37,723 nt of DNA, from positions 1 through 37,723 of the forward strand of contig JAGBAS010000030.1 of NCBI GenBank assembly GCA_017938885.1, written 5' to 3'. Numbering within the stretch: position 1 is the first letter of the stretch; each line of letters begins with the position of its first letter. The notes under the pieces were generated by a model. That model was not told the DNA's origin and made no database searches. It was given only the letters and a program-made list of their open reading frames with translations. A program made the translations under genes and the position numbers. Below, one piece after another: positions 17,207 through 25,731 of this stretch. Source of the stretch: Clostridia bacterium (GTDB lineage: Bacteria > Bacillota > Clostridia > Oscillospirales > CAG-272).

Positions 17207-17926
17207 ATGAGACGAATACTCATCAGCGGCGGCTCACGCGGCATCGGCCGCGCCATTGTGGAGGCCTTTGCCGCCAACGGAGACCGGGTGGCGTTCATCT
17301 ACCGCACCCGTGAGGAGGAGGCCGCCAAGGTAGCGCACGCTACGGGCGCGGTGGCCATCAAGGCGGACGTGAGCGATCCCATGGAGGTGCGTCGCGCCAT
17401 CACCGAGGCCGAGGCCGCTTTGGGCGGTACCATCGACGTGTTGGTCAACAACGCCGCAGTCTCCTGGATCGGGCAGATGCAGGATATGACCGACGAAGAG
17501 TGGCGAAGAGTGCTGGATACCAACCTGTCGGGGGCGTTCTGCCTGTCTCGCGGGGTGGTGAGTAGCATGGTGCGGAACCGCTACGGGCGCATTGTCAACA
17601 TCGGCTCCATGTGGGGCAAGGTGGGGGCGTCCTGCGAGGTGGCGTACTCGGCCGCCAAGGCGGGAATCAGAGGCTTGACCATGGCTATGGCCAAGGAGCT
17701 CGGCCCCTCGGGCATTACCGTCAACTGCGTGGAGCCGGGGTTTATTGCCACCGAGATGAACGCCGCCATTGATGAAGGATCCAAGCAGGCACTCTGCGAC
17801 GAGACACCCCTGGGGCGCATGGGTACTCCCGAGGAGGTGGCCGCCGCCGTGGTGTTCCTGGCGTCCGACGCGGCGGGGTTCGTGACGGGACAGGTCATCG
17901 GGGTGGACGGCGGGCTGGCGGTTTAA
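17207..17926 (+). CDS. short-chain dehydrogenase/reductase, FabG-like
   Basis: This 239-residue enzyme has the classical SDR fold. The cofactor motif is GGSRGIG (residues 8-14), NNAA is at 81-84, and the catalytic set is S134 (NIGSMWG), Y147 and K151 (YSAAK). The conserved PG turn (EPGFIATEM) and a C-terminal FVTGQVIGVDGG are also present. R33 after the second strand suggests NADP(H) preference. It resembles 3-oxoacyl-ACP reductases, but it stands alone without fatty-acid genes, so another ketone or alcohol substrate is equally possible. AGGAG precedes the ATG. A terminator follows. Confidence 0.88.
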   Translation: MRRILISGGSRGIGRAIVEAFAANGDRVAFIYRTREEEAAKVAHATGAVAIKADVSDPMEVRRAITEAEAALGGTIDVLVNNAAVSWIGQMQDMTDEEWRRVLDTNLSGAFCLSRGVVSSMVRNRYGRIVNIGSMWGKVGASCEVAYSAAKAGIRGLTMAMAKELGPSGITVNCVEPGFIATEMNAAIDEGSKQALCDETPLGRMGTPEEVAAAVVFLASDAAGFVTGQVIGVDGGLAV

Positions 17927-17936
17927 TACGTTTTTG

Positions 17937-17974
17937 AAAGTCCCCCAACCGTGGGTATGGTTGGGGGAGTTTTT
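17937..17974. terminator. terminator between the SDR gene and the aminotransferase gene
   Basis: CCCCCAACC (17942-17950) pairs with GGTTGGGGG across an 8-base loop, followed by AGTTTTT. It lies between two convergent genes. The GAAAG on the left and the T-run on the right could let it act for both strands. Confidence 0.9.
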
Positions 17975-17985
17975 CTGTGAAAAGC

Positions 17986-19161
17986 TTACTTCAGCGTCCT
18001 GATAAACGCCTCCATCCGCTCCAAGGCCTGATTGATGTGCTTGACCGAATAGGCGTAGGAGATCCGCGCGAAGCCCTCCCCCGCCGCGCCGAAGGCGACA
18101 CCGGGGACGATGGCGCACTTGTGCTCGTAGAGGAGCCGTTCGCAGAACGCCTCGCTGGTGAGGCCGAACTTACCGATGTTGGGGTAGATGTAGAAGGCGC
18201 CCTCGGGCTCGAAGGACTCCACACCGATGTCCCGCAGGCCGTTATAGATCAGGCGGCGGCGGCGGTCGTATTCGGCGGTCATGGCGGCCACCTCCTCGTC
18301 GCAGTCCCGCAGGGCGGTGATGGCGGCCAGCTGGGCAGTGGTGGGGGCGCACATGATGGCGTACTGGTGGATCTTGAGCATTTGCTTGGCCAGAGGGGCG
18401 GGGGCGCAGATGTAGCCCAGACGCCAGCCCGTCATGGCGTAGGCCTTGGAGAAGCCGCTGACCACCACGGTGCGCTCCCACATTTCGGGGAGGGAGGCGA
18501 TGGAGACGTGGCGGCGGCCGTAGGTGAGTTCGGCGTATATTTCATCCGAAAGCACGATGATCTGCTTTTCGCGGAGAATCTGCGCGATCTTTTCCAAATC
18601 GTCGGCGTCCATGATGGCGCCCGTGGGGTTGTTGGGGTAGGCCAGCACCAGCATCTTGGTTTTTTCGGTGATGGCGGATTCCAGAAGCTCGGGGGTGAGC
18701 TTGAACTTATCCTCGTTGCGGGTCTCCACGATGACGGGAACAGCACCCGTCATCTTGCAGAGAGGCTCGTAGCAGACGAAGCAGGGGGTGGGGATGATGA
18801 CCTCGTCCCCGGGCGACAGGAGGGTACGCATGGCCACGTCGATGGCCTCGCTGCCGCCCACGGTGACCACGACCTCCTTGGCGGGGTCGTAGGTAAGGTC
18901 AAAGCGGCGGCTCATATAGTTGGAAATTTCCTTGCGAAGCTCCAGAGTGCCCGCGTTGGAGGTATAGTAGGTCTTGCCCGATTCCAGGGATTCGATGCCT
19001 GCCTCGCGGATTTTCCACGGGGTGACGAAGTCGGGCTGTCCCACGGTCAGGGCGGTGACGTCGGTCATGCTGTCCAGGATATCGAAGAACTTTCGGATAC
19101 CCGAGGCGGGCATTTCCACCACCGAGCGGGGAAGGATGCGGTCGTAATCGAGATGTGCCAT
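17986..19161 (-). CDS. pyridoxal-phosphate aminotransferase, class I
   Basis: This 391-residue fold-type I enzyme carries the PLP set: N178 in YPNNPTG, D206 and Y209 in LSDEIYA, the Schiff-base K239 in SGFSKAYAMTGWRLGY with R247, and a C-terminal arginine in GFARISYAYS that would bind the substrate carboxylate. It resembles the aspartate/aromatic aminotransferases (AspC/PatA-like) of Clostridia. Its ATG shares a base with the TGA of the Lrp-type gene (TGATG at 19159-19163), so translation is coupled and the regulator probably controls it in response to an amino acid. The exact substrate is unknown. Confidence 0.9.
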   Translation of the reverse strand: MAHLDYDRILPRSVVEMPASGIRKFFDILDSMTDVTALTVGQPDFVTPWKIREAGIESLESGKTYYTSNAGTLELRKEISNYMSRRFDLTYDPAKEVVVTVGGSEAIDVAMRTLLSPGDEVIIPTPCFVCYEPLCKMTGAVPVIVETRNEDKFKLTPELLESAITEKTKMLVLAYPNNPTGAIMDADDLEKIAQILREKQIIVLSDEIYAELTYGRRHVSIASLPEMWERTVVVSGFSKAYAMTGWRLGYICAPAPLAKQMLKIHQYAIMCAPTTAQLAAITALRDCDEEVAAMTAEYDRRRRLIYNGLRDIGVESFEPEGAFYIYPNIGKFGLTSEAFCERLLYEHKCAIVPGVAFGAAGEGFARISYAYSVKHINQALERMEAFIRTLK

Positions 19162-19637
19162 CAGATGAAATTCCCTCTCTCGTCGACCTCGGGTGCGCCG
19201 TAGATCACGCCCTTGTCCTTGTATTTACGCAGCACGAAGTGGGTGGCGGTGGACAGCACCGACTCGATGGGCGCCAGCTTCTGCGCCACGAAGTAGGCCA
19301 CCTCCTTCATGGTGCGCCCCTCGATGATGAGGCAGAGATCGTAGCCTCCCGACATGAGGTAGACGCTCTGGACCTCGGGGTAGTTGTAGATCTTCTCGGC
19401 GATGCGGTCGAAGCCGCGGTCGCGCTGGGGGGTCATCTTGACCTCGATCATGGCGGTGACGTACTCGCGGTCGGTCTTGTCCCAGTCGATCATGGTCTTG
19501 TAGCCCAGGATGACGCCGTCGGCCTCGTACTGCTTGATGAGATTCTTGATCTCGCCCTCCTCCTTGTCCAGCATCACGGCCAGCTGGGCGGGGGTCAGGG
19601 TGGCGTTGTCTTCTAATACTTTGAGTAAGGTGTCCAT
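19161..19637 (-). CDS. Lrp/AsnC-family transcriptional regulator
   Basis: This 158-residue protein has an N-terminal helix-turn-helix (LTPAQLAVMLDKEEGEIKNL, about residues 14-33) and a C-terminal RAM ligand-binding domain (YVTAMIEVKM; VQSVYLMSGGYDLCLIIEGR). Lrp/AsnC proteins form dimers to octamers and sense amino acids. It is the first gene of a coupled pair with the aminotransferase, an arrangement that suggests local control of amino-acid metabolism. AAAGGA precedes the ATG. Upstream lies the AT-rich restriction-modification island, which may have displaced its original promoter region. Confidence 0.9.
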   Translation of the reverse strand: MDTLLKVLEDNATLTPAQLAVMLDKEEGEIKNLIKQYEADGVILGYKTMIDWDKTDREYVTAMIEVKMTPQRDRGFDRIAEKIYNYPEVQSVYLMSGGYDLCLIIEGRTMKEVAYFVAQKLAPIESVLSTATHFVLRKYKDKGVIYGAPEVDERGNFI

Positions 19638-19674
19638 GGTTGGTTCCTTTCATAATACGAAAAATGATAATGAT

Positions 19675-20457
19675 TTAGTAATGGGTATTGTAATATTCCA
19701 AATCACCAATTTCAATAATTGAAGCGTCAACAAATTTATAATGCCGTTCGTTTATTTTAACAATGCGTTCGTCTTCACAGGCGAATTCGAACATGACGAC
19801 AACATCTCGCGTTAAGAACTGACATGCAATAGATCTACAGATTAATTCGGGATATTTTTCGGAGCATAAGGCAAGGTCTTGCTCGATTTGAGATATTCCC
19901 AATTTATCATCTCCGCCCTTAGCTTGTACAGGAATAATATATTGTCTGCCTCCTTTATCAATACCAATATATAATTCATCTGTCTCAATTTGTCCAATCC
20001 CAGAAACAGTGGTTCTTAGATGATTTTGTAGCGAATAACATGTTATGCCTAGAAAAATGTCAATCAATCGGTTATATCGTATGATTGCTAAAAGAGCCTG
20101 TTCATCTGTTATGCTATATTTTTTTACTATACTTGGTGTTCCATCAGGAATTTTTATGGTGGACAGCATTGTATCGGGAACGATAAATTCAATTCCTTCG
20201 GTTAATTTGAATTCATATTGTGCTATACCAATATTCCTAATTCTCCAATAATATCCGTTGGGCGCAGTTCTCACGATTGAATCTGGAAGACGATTACGAT
20301 ATTTATAGGAATATACAATATCACCAAGATTTTTGGGAGTTTTTATTCCTAATTCACGTGCCTTATCTGCTAATTTTTCTCTTTCAAAAACAATGGAAGT
20401 TACACCATCGGTATAATATTCGAAAAAAATTGCTTGAATTATTTCGTTATACTTCAT
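19675..20457 (-). CDS. probable type II restriction endonuclease
   Basis: This 260-residue protein is paired with a DNA methyltransferase and is probably its endonuclease. I see a PD-(D/E)xK-like site in the Mrr style: D167, then Q178-A-K180 in IPVQAKGGDD, on adjacent predicted strands, with E158 and E161 before it. I do not recognise a specific family. A GTG at 20464-20466 is in frame, but AGGTGA five bases before the ATG at 20457 favours the latter. The gene starts 1 base after the methyltransferase stop. It is visibly AT-rich against GC-rich flanks, which points to horizontal transfer. Confidence 0.72.
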   Translation of the reverse strand: MKYNEIIQAIFFEYYTDGVTSIVFEREKLADKARELGIKTPKNLGDIVYSYKYRNRLPDSIVRTAPNGYYWRIRNIGIAQYEFKLTEGIEFIVPDTMLSTIKIPDGTPSIVKKYSITDEQALLAIIRYNRLIDIFLGITCYSLQNHLRTTVSGIGQIETDELYIGIDKGGRQYIIPVQAKGGDDKLGISQIEQDLALCSEKYPELICRSIACQFLTRDVVVMFEFACEDERIVKINERHYKFVDASIIEIGDLEYYNTHY

Positions 20458-20458
20458 A

Positions 20459-21703
20459 TCATTCACCTACATATTTTAATACTAACACATCTTCATTTAA
20501 CCACGATTCTGTTGCGGTGGCAAATCTTTTCCGAAAGGCATTTATTGATTGAACTTTATATCCTCCGACACTTTCGGCGATTTCGCAAAGAATTAAAGAT
20601 GTTTTAATTGGAATTTGAAAATAAGAGGCTTGATCGCCAACAATGTATGCTAGTTTTGCTTGTCGAGAAAGATATGGTTTTAATTCAATAAAATGTCTTG
20701 CCATTCCACCAAAATAGTGTTTAACAACTGACGGGTATAATTTTTCGAAACCTGAAGTTTTTCCCAAATCAAGACGTTTTTTCTCGATTTCATTACTTAT
20801 CATGTTTACTACAGGTATGTTTTTGACATATTCAGCATCTGAATCATTCTTATAAATATTCTTACTGTTTGAACGAATAAAAGATTGCTTTATTTGTCGC
20901 AAATCATTTTTATTGTTGACATAACCTAAAATAACAGATTCTAATCGGGTAGTACGTGAATAATCTTTTTCGTTCGGATACGGAGGAGAAGTAATGACAT
21001 AATTGACTTTTTTAATCATGGTTGGATTATTAATGGTACGAGCATCACCATGAAAAATGTGAGTAGGAGTATTCCTCATGTGTTGGTATGCAACTAAATC
21101 TGTTTGTATTTGATGCATTTCATTAAGCCAAATTCCTATGACATCAACATTTTCTTTTTTCTTCCTTGAAATGCCTACTTCAGGGCCAAATTTTAAATTG
21201 CTATATGAATACACGATGTGTTTTGCTAAGGCAAGTAACATTAAATCCTTGTATAGAGAAGAAGAACTGGTAATAATGTCCCTTAAAACAAGGGAATCAC
21301 TTAATGGTTGATCTGAAATGGAATTCTTTAAAATCAATTGTGCTTGTTCGTCGGATAAGCACCTAAAACTGTCTAAGGCTGAAATGGCGTGATTCGCAAT
21401 TTCAGCAATTTTGATTGAGTCTTCCATAATATAATCTGGGTTATAATTCCAATTACTTTTTGTTTGACTGACAAAGTGAGTGAGAGGATTGGCTTCAATT
21501 CCCCACGAGCGGATACCATTTTTTTTGCATTCAACATTAGTAGTTCCTGTCCCACAAAAGGGATCTAAAACAAAATCTTTTTTATCAACATTGAATTTTT
21601 CGAGATAATCCCTAACAAGATGAGGCGGAAATGATAAAACAAAACGGTACCAATCATGTATTGGTGAATCTTCAGGTTTGATACGGTTTTCAGTGTTTCC
21701 CAT
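20459..21703 (-). CDS. DNA methyltransferase of a type II restriction-modification system
   Basis: This 414-residue S-adenosylmethionine-dependent enzyme methylates an exocyclic amino group in DNA. Motif I is DPFCGTGTT (residues 47-55) and motif IV is TSPPYPNEKDY (238-248). TSPPY is more typical of N4-cytosine than N6-adenine enzymes, so m4C is my guess. Motif I precedes motif IV. C-terminal YIVGDQASYFQIPI fits the later motifs. AAGGAAA precedes the ATG. It lies just after the MutS-type gene on the same strand and before the endonuclease gene. AT-rich codon use marks it as acquired. The target sequence cannot be read from the protein. Confidence 0.88.
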   Translation of the reverse strand: MGNTENRIKPEDSPIHDWYRFVLSFPPHLVRDYLEKFNVDKKDFVLDPFCGTGTTNVECKKNGIRSWGIEANPLTHFVSQTKSNWNYNPDYIMEDSIKIAEIANHAISALDSFRCLSDEQAQLILKNSISDQPLSDSLVLRDIITSSSSLYKDLMLLALAKHIVYSYSNLKFGPEVGISRKKKENVDVIGIWLNEMHQIQTDLVAYQHMRNTPTHIFHGDARTINNPTMIKKVNYVITSPPYPNEKDYSRTTRLESVILGYVNNKNDLRQIKQSFIRSNSKNIYKNDSDAEYVKNIPVVNMISNEIEKKRLDLGKTSGFEKLYPSVVKHYFGGMARHFIELKPYLSRQAKLAYIVGDQASYFQIPIKTSLILCEIAESVGGYKVQSINAFRKRFATATESWLNEDVLVLKYVGE

Positions 21704-21735
21704 GTTTCAGTTTTCCTTAGTATAGTTGTTAATAG

Positions 21736-23364
21736 TTATAAGCAGGATTTCTTGATCTTCTCCAAAATATTCTGATACGTCAGCCCATACCGCTCGGCGA
21801 TATCCCTTGCGTAGGATTTCCCGTCGGGCTTGGCGCGGATGATGCGGAAGGAGCGCTTGCCCTCCTCGATGCCCGCTACCAGGGTGTCGATCTTCACGCC
21901 GCCGTTTTTGGCGGATTCCTCGTTGATGCGGTCGATCTCGGAGGCCAGCTCGTGGAGGTGGGTGGAGAAGAGACAGCGGCAGCCCGCTTGGGCCAGTCCC
22001 GCCAGCACCTCAGCGGCGATGTAGGAGGCCTCGAAGGAGCCTGTGGAGGACAGGGACTCGTCCAGAAGCACCAGGGAATGGGCGGTGACGGCGTCGAAGA
22101 TCTCACCCAGACGGGCGCATTCCTCGCCCAGACGTCCCTTGTCGATGGTGTCGTCGGCGCCTGTGGGGAAGTGGGTGAAGATGCCGTCGGCGGGGCTGAT
22201 CTCGCAGACCTTGGCGGGGAGGTACATACCCAGCTGGAGCATGGCCTGGCAGAGGCCGATGGCGCAGGTGATGACCGACTTACCGCCTCGGTTGGGGCCC
22301 GTGAGGACGTAGATCATGGCGTTTTCGGGGGAATCGTCAAAGTAGATATCGTTGGGGACGATCTCCTCGCCGTCGCGGAGCTTGAGGGCTACGGCGGGGT
22401 TATACAGCTCGGTCGCGCGGAAGATATTGTCCTCCATGGGGCGCAGGGTGGGGGCGCAGAGGGGACAGCCCTTGTTCAAAAGCTGCTGCTGGAGCTGGGT
22501 GCCCTTCACCACGAACTCGATCTCGGGCATCAGCCCCAGGAGGAAGTCGGTGTTCTCCAGGACGTAAGTCTGGACGATCTTCTTCCAGGAGCGGAGAGAG
22601 GACTTGTAGACCTCCCCGATGGCGGAGTTGAAGGCCAGGGACAGGGCGGTCTTTTGGTTGTCGGTTTGCTTCTTGCCGAAGGGGACCAGGGAGGCGATGC
22701 AGGTGTACTCGTCGTCCTTGAAGTTGAGGCGCAATATCTTCTCCAGCACCTCACCCGACTTGAAGGGCTGGGCGTTGATGGAGAGGACGCCCGCCTGGGC
22801 GGGACGGAGCTGGGCGTCGAGATTCACGCCGATGGTGACGCTCTTGATCTCGCGGACCCGGCGGGTCAGCTCGGTGAGCTTTTGGTTCAGCTCGCGGTAG
22901 TAATCGGACTCGGCCAGATCCATGACGCAGTCGCAGAGCCTCTTGAAGGCGGTGCCGCGCAGGTTGGATTTCACCTCGGTCATGCCCTTGTGGAGGATAT
23001 CCACGCAGGTGATGTACAGCTCGATTTCCGTCATGCTGGAGAGGTAGGAGGCGGTATCGTCGTCGCTGTCACTTTCCAGACGGCGGAGCTCAGTGATGTC
23101 CTGGAGGACGGGGACCAGGCGGTGGAGGGTGTCCAGCAGGGAGGGGTTATTCAGAAGATCCGAGAAGGTCTGGTTTCGGTAGGCGATGACGGCGGGATCC
23201 GTGGTGAAATGCTCGGCGGCGGGGGTGCTCTTGGGGTTGAAGAACTCCAGCATACCCAGCTCCTGGAGGGTGTACATATCAATGTCGGGGACGCTCACCC
23301 CCGCGAGATGATCCTGCTGGGTCTTGCCGTCGGGGTAGAGGAGGGAGAAGTTTTCCAGTTTCAT
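21736..23364 (-). CDS. MutS-family ATPase lacking the mismatch-binding domain
   Basis: This 542-residue protein has the MutS lever/clamp helices and ATPase. The Walker A is GPNRGGKS (canonical MutS: GPNMGGKS) and the Walker B is LVLLDESLSSTGSFE. The LFSTHLHEL segment matches the MutS H-loop, and RFGLTYQNILEKI-like ERYGLTYQNILEK ends the protein. An N-terminal mismatch-recognition domain with a Phe-x-Glu is not visible and no Smr tail is present, so it is neither MutS1 nor MutS2. Role unknown. The frame runs to 23430, but the extra residues come from the GATACAAG repeat; GAAAGGA supports the ATG at 23364. Confidence 0.82.
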   Translation of the reverse strand: MKLENFSLLYPDGKTQQDHLAGVSVPDIDMYTLQELGMLEFFNPKSTPAAEHFTTDPAVIAYRNQTFSDLLNNPSLLDTLHRLVPVLQDITELRRLESDSDDDTASYLSSMTEIELYITCVDILHKGMTEVKSNLRGTAFKRLCDCVMDLAESDYYRELNQKLTELTRRVREIKSVTIGVNLDAQLRPAQAGVLSINAQPFKSGEVLEKILRLNFKDDEYTCIASLVPFGKKQTDNQKTALSLAFNSAIGEVYKSSLRSWKKIVQTYVLENTDFLLGLMPEIEFVVKGTQLQQQLLNKGCPLCAPTLRPMEDNIFRATELYNPAVALKLRDGEEIVPNDIYFDDSPENAMIYVLTGPNRGGKSVITCAIGLCQAMLQLGMYLPAKVCEISPADGIFTHFPTGADDTIDKGRLGEECARLGEIFDAVTAHSLVLLDESLSSTGSFEASYIAAEVLAGLAQAGCRCLFSTHLHELASEIDRINEESAKNGGVKIDTLVAGIEEGKRSFRIIRAKPDGKSYARDIAERYGLTYQNILEKIKKSCL

Positions 23365-23385
23365 GAAGAATATTCCTTTCGATCG

Positions 23386-23480
23386 AGATACAAGATACGA
23401 GATACAAGATACAAGATATGAGCGGGTCACCCCTTTGTATCTTGTATCTGCCGGGCTCTGCTCGGCTGTATCTTGTATCT
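23386..23480. repeat. cluster of direct and inverted GATACAAG repeats
   Basis: AGATACAAGATAC-type units lie at 23386-23398 and 23400-23419. Their inverted copies lie at 23435-23449 (a perfect 15-base match to 23400-23414) and 23467-23480. All lie in the gap between the PHP gene and the MutS-type gene, and the last touches the PHP stop codon. They can fold into one long hairpin or alternative ones. This could be a dispersed intergenic repeat, a processing site or a protein-binding array. Confidence 0.7.
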
Positions 23481-24301
23481 TACCGGATGCTTTGCAGGAC
23501 TCTTTGCCCGTTTTGTATAGTCAGCACCTCGTGGAAGCCAACGGTCTCCAGGATGGCGTAGCCCTTGCGGATGGCCTTGCCCAGATTTTCGGGGGCGTGG
23601 GCGTCGGAGCCGATGGTGACGAGCTTTCCGCCGCAGTCCTTGTAGAGCTTCAGAAGCTCCATGGTGGGCAGGGAGATGCCCAGGCCCTTCCAGAGGGTGG
23701 AGACATTGAGCTCCAGGGCGATGTCACGGTCGATGACGGTGCGGTAGAGATGCTCGAGCTTATCGTAGTAGGGCTTGAAGTCCAGCTTCTTGCCGCCCAG
23801 GGTGACGTAGCGGTGCATATAGGTGATGTGGGCCAGGGTGGTGATCCCGGGGAACTGCGCCACCTCGATGGTCTCGTCCAGGGCGCGGTCGAAGAGCTTC
23901 TTGATCTGATTATCACTCATGTGACCGAAATTCATGTAGCAGAAGTCGGGGACGTTTTTGAGATTATGGAGGGAGCCGATGACGAACTCGTAGGGGTGGG
24001 CCTCCAGGGCGGCCTTGGCTTCGGCAGGGTACTGGGGAGCGTTGCCCAGCTCGATGCCGCAGAGGACGTGCAACCGTCCCTTGTATCTCTCCTTGACCTC
24101 CATCATGGAGGCGAAGGCGGCGTCGGCGTCGTAGGGGAAGTCGTACAGGCCCTCCACCTCGGCGTTGACGTCGAAGTGGTCGGTGAAGGCGATGTGGTCA
24201 AGCCCGATCTCCAGGGCGCGGCGGCACATGGCGTCGTGGGTGGAGGAGGGATCTCCGTCAAAGGAGAAGCGGGTGTGGGTGTGATAGTCGCAAAGAAACA
24301 T
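23480..24301 (-). CDS. PHP-family phosphatase, histidinol-phosphatase-like
   Basis: This 273-residue metal-dependent hydrolase begins FLCDYHTHTRFSFDGD, the first PHP motif (HxH). It continues with HIAFTDHFD, ELGNAPQY after GIE, NVSTLWKGLG and the final VTIGSDAHAPENLG (motif IV). It matches the HisJ/HisK type that dephosphorylates L-histidinol phosphate. No other his genes are nearby, so a different phosphoester is possible. It lies 18 bases after the RtcB gene in the same minus-strand unit. AGAGGT precedes the ATG. Confidence 0.85.
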   Translation of the reverse strand: MFLCDYHTHTRFSFDGDPSSTHDAMCRRALEIGLDHIAFTDHFDVNAEVEGLYDFPYDADAAFASMMEVKERYKGRLHVLCGIELGNAPQYPAEAKAALEAHPYEFVIGSLHNLKNVPDFCYMNFGHMSDNQIKKLFDRALDETIEVAQFPGITTLAHITYMHRYVTLGGKKLDFKPYYDKLEHLYRTVIDRDIALELNVSTLWKGLGISLPTMELLKLYKDCGGKLVTIGSDAHAPENLGKAIRKGYAILETVGFHEVLTIQNGQRVLQSIR

Positions 24302-24319
24302 GATGTACCTCTTTTTGTG

Positions 24320-25510
24320 TCAGTCCTCGCCGTCGCGGGTCTCCTCGTCGATGGCGGCGGTACTGCTTGCTTTGAAGTTGTAGAGTGGGGTGAGGATATC
24401 CTTCACCTCGGCGGTGGGGGCGATGGCGGTCTCGATCTCGGCCATACGGCGGTAGGCCATGGGGGATTCGTCCAGGGTGGACTCGCTTACCGAGGTGGAG
24501 TAGATACCCGCCATCTCCCGTCGGTAGTCCTCCATGGACAAGGACTCCTTGGCCTCGGAGCGCTTCATGACCCGTCCCGAGCCATGGGGGGCGGTGCAGT
24601 TCCAGTCGGGGTTGCCCAGCCCCTCGCAGAGGAGACTGCCGTCCTTCATGTTGATGGGGATGAGGAGCCGCTCTCCCTTCTGCGCCGAGACCGCACCCTT
24701 GCGGAGGATACGGGCCTTGGTATCCACGTAGTTGTGGATGGTTTCAAAGGAATCGCTTGGGGGGATGCCCAGCCGCTCCAGAATGACCTCCCCCATGCGG
24801 CGGCGGCTCTCGGAAGCGTAGGCCACGGCGATATCCATGTCGCGGAGGTAGTTTTCCAGCAGGTACCCCGACAGAAAGCAGTCCTCGGGGCGCACCGTGG
24901 TCTTGATATCGGCGGGCTTCAACCGCTTGCGCCGGACCTCGTTCTCGTCCATGCCGAGGGCGGCGAAGAAGGCGGCTGCCTGGTGGTAGAGGGCCACGTC
25001 CCGCCCCAGACGGCGGCTGCCCGAGTGGATGACCAGGTAGAGGGCACCGTCCAAACCCTGCTCCAGCTCGATGAAGTGGTTGCCACCCCCCAAGGTGCCG
25101 AAGGAGCGGGAGACCGGGTGATGGGAAATGCTTTCATAGCAAGAAAGATCCTCCAGGGGAACGCGGTGTACCGCACTGTTGGGGGAGGGGAAGACGGCCG
25201 CGCCCGAGGGGACCTGTTCGCGGATGGCCTCGTCCAGAGCCGCGAAGTCCACCGAAGGGGTATCCAGGCGGTAGACCTGCATCCCGCAGCCGATGTCGCC
25301 CCCTACGTAGGCGGGGTTGACACGGTCCCCCACGGTCATGGAGGTGCCCACGGTACAGCCCTCGGCGGCGTGCATATCCGGCATCATGCGGATGCGGCAG
25401 TCCCCCAGCTCCTCCCGGTTGCACATACGGAGCACCTGGGCGTAGGCCTCGCTATCCACCGCGGCGGCGTACACGGTAGCCTGATTGTATTTACCAACGA
25501 TCTCGAACAC
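24320..25510 (-). CDS. rtcB: RNA-splicing ligase RtcB
   Basis: This 396-residue enzyme joins 3'-phosphate or 2',3'-cyclic phosphate RNA ends to 5'-OH ends using GTP and manganese. Family residues are visible: D72 and C75 in GGDIGCGMQVY, N144/H145 in GGGNHFIELE, H162 in IHSGSRRLG, H259 in TIHNYVD, and the guanylylated H309 in APHGSGRVMKRSEAK. The frame is open to 25540, but AAGGAG six bases before the GTG at 25510 decides the start. It is shorter than E. coli RtcB (408). Its partner here is the PHP protein, with no RtcA or archease. It is the first gene after its own promoter. Confidence 0.93.
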   Translation of the reverse strand: MFEIVGKYNQATVYAAAVDSEAYAQVLRMCNREELGDCRIRMMPDMHAAEGCTVGTSMTVGDRVNPAYVGGDIGCGMQVYRLDTPSVDFAALDEAIREQVPSGAAVFPSPNSAVHRVPLEDLSCYESISHHPVSRSFGTLGGGNHFIELEQGLDGALYLVIHSGSRRLGRDVALYHQAAAFFAALGMDENEVRRKRLKPADIKTTVRPEDCFLSGYLLENYLRDMDIAVAYASESRRRMGEVILERLGIPPSDSFETIHNYVDTKARILRKGAVSAQKGERLLIPINMKDGSLLCEGLGNPDWNCTAPHGSGRVMKRSEAKESLSMEDYRREMAGIYSTSVSESTLDESPMAYRRMAEIETAIAPTAEVKDILTPLYNFKASSTAAIDEETRDGED

Positions 25511-25552
25511 GGCGGACTCCTTTCCGAAGGGTAGAAACAAATATACATCTTA

Positions 25553-25581
25553 ATTATATCATACTTTCCTTCATTTGTACA
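25553..25581 (-). promoter_or_regulatory. promoter for the rtcB unit
   Basis: On the minus strand TGTACA (25576-25581), a 17-base spacer and TATAAT (25553-25558), with TG at the extended -10 position. The -35 matches 4 of 6 bases. It is divergent from the consensus promoter at 25675. Confidence 0.75.
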
Positions 25582-25674
25582 GTAGTCAACCGAAAATAAT
25601 CTCTCGGGAAGTGAAAAAACTGCGGATTTGAGTGGCGTTTGGGTATGAACTTGGGTAAAAAACAGGGCAAAACC

Positions 25675-25703
25675 TTGACAGAACGGGGCGAGTCATGTAT
25701 AAT
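25675..25703 (+). promoter_or_regulatory. consensus promoter for the radical SAM gene
   Basis: TTGACA (25675-25680), a 17-base spacer and TATAAT (25698-25703). Every core base matches sigma-A consensus. Transcription would begin near 25710, which rules out the in-frame start at 25639 for the following gene. Confidence 0.92.
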
Positions 25704-25731
25704 AAAGACAGAACCGCAAGGAGGTGAGGAC

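Noticed and set aside
19675..21703. A prophage or toxin-antitoxin interpretation of the AT-rich island
   Set aside because: There is no integrase, structural or replication gene, and the methyltransferase motifs with an adjacent nuclease-like gene fit a restriction-modification pair better.
23386..23480. A CRISPR array
   Set aside because: The repeated units are only 7-15 bases, in both orientations and without regular spacers.
23363..25534. A 723-codon open frame on the + strand opposite the MutS-type, PHP and RtcB genes
   Set aside because: It is antisense to three well-recognised genes. Its product is a low-complexity run of Gly, Val, Asp and His caused by GC-rich third positions, with no family motif.
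25639..25731. An upstream in-frame start for the radical SAM gene
   Set aside because: The extra 31 codons run through a perfect -35/-10 promoter, and a strong binding site precedes the GTG at 25732.
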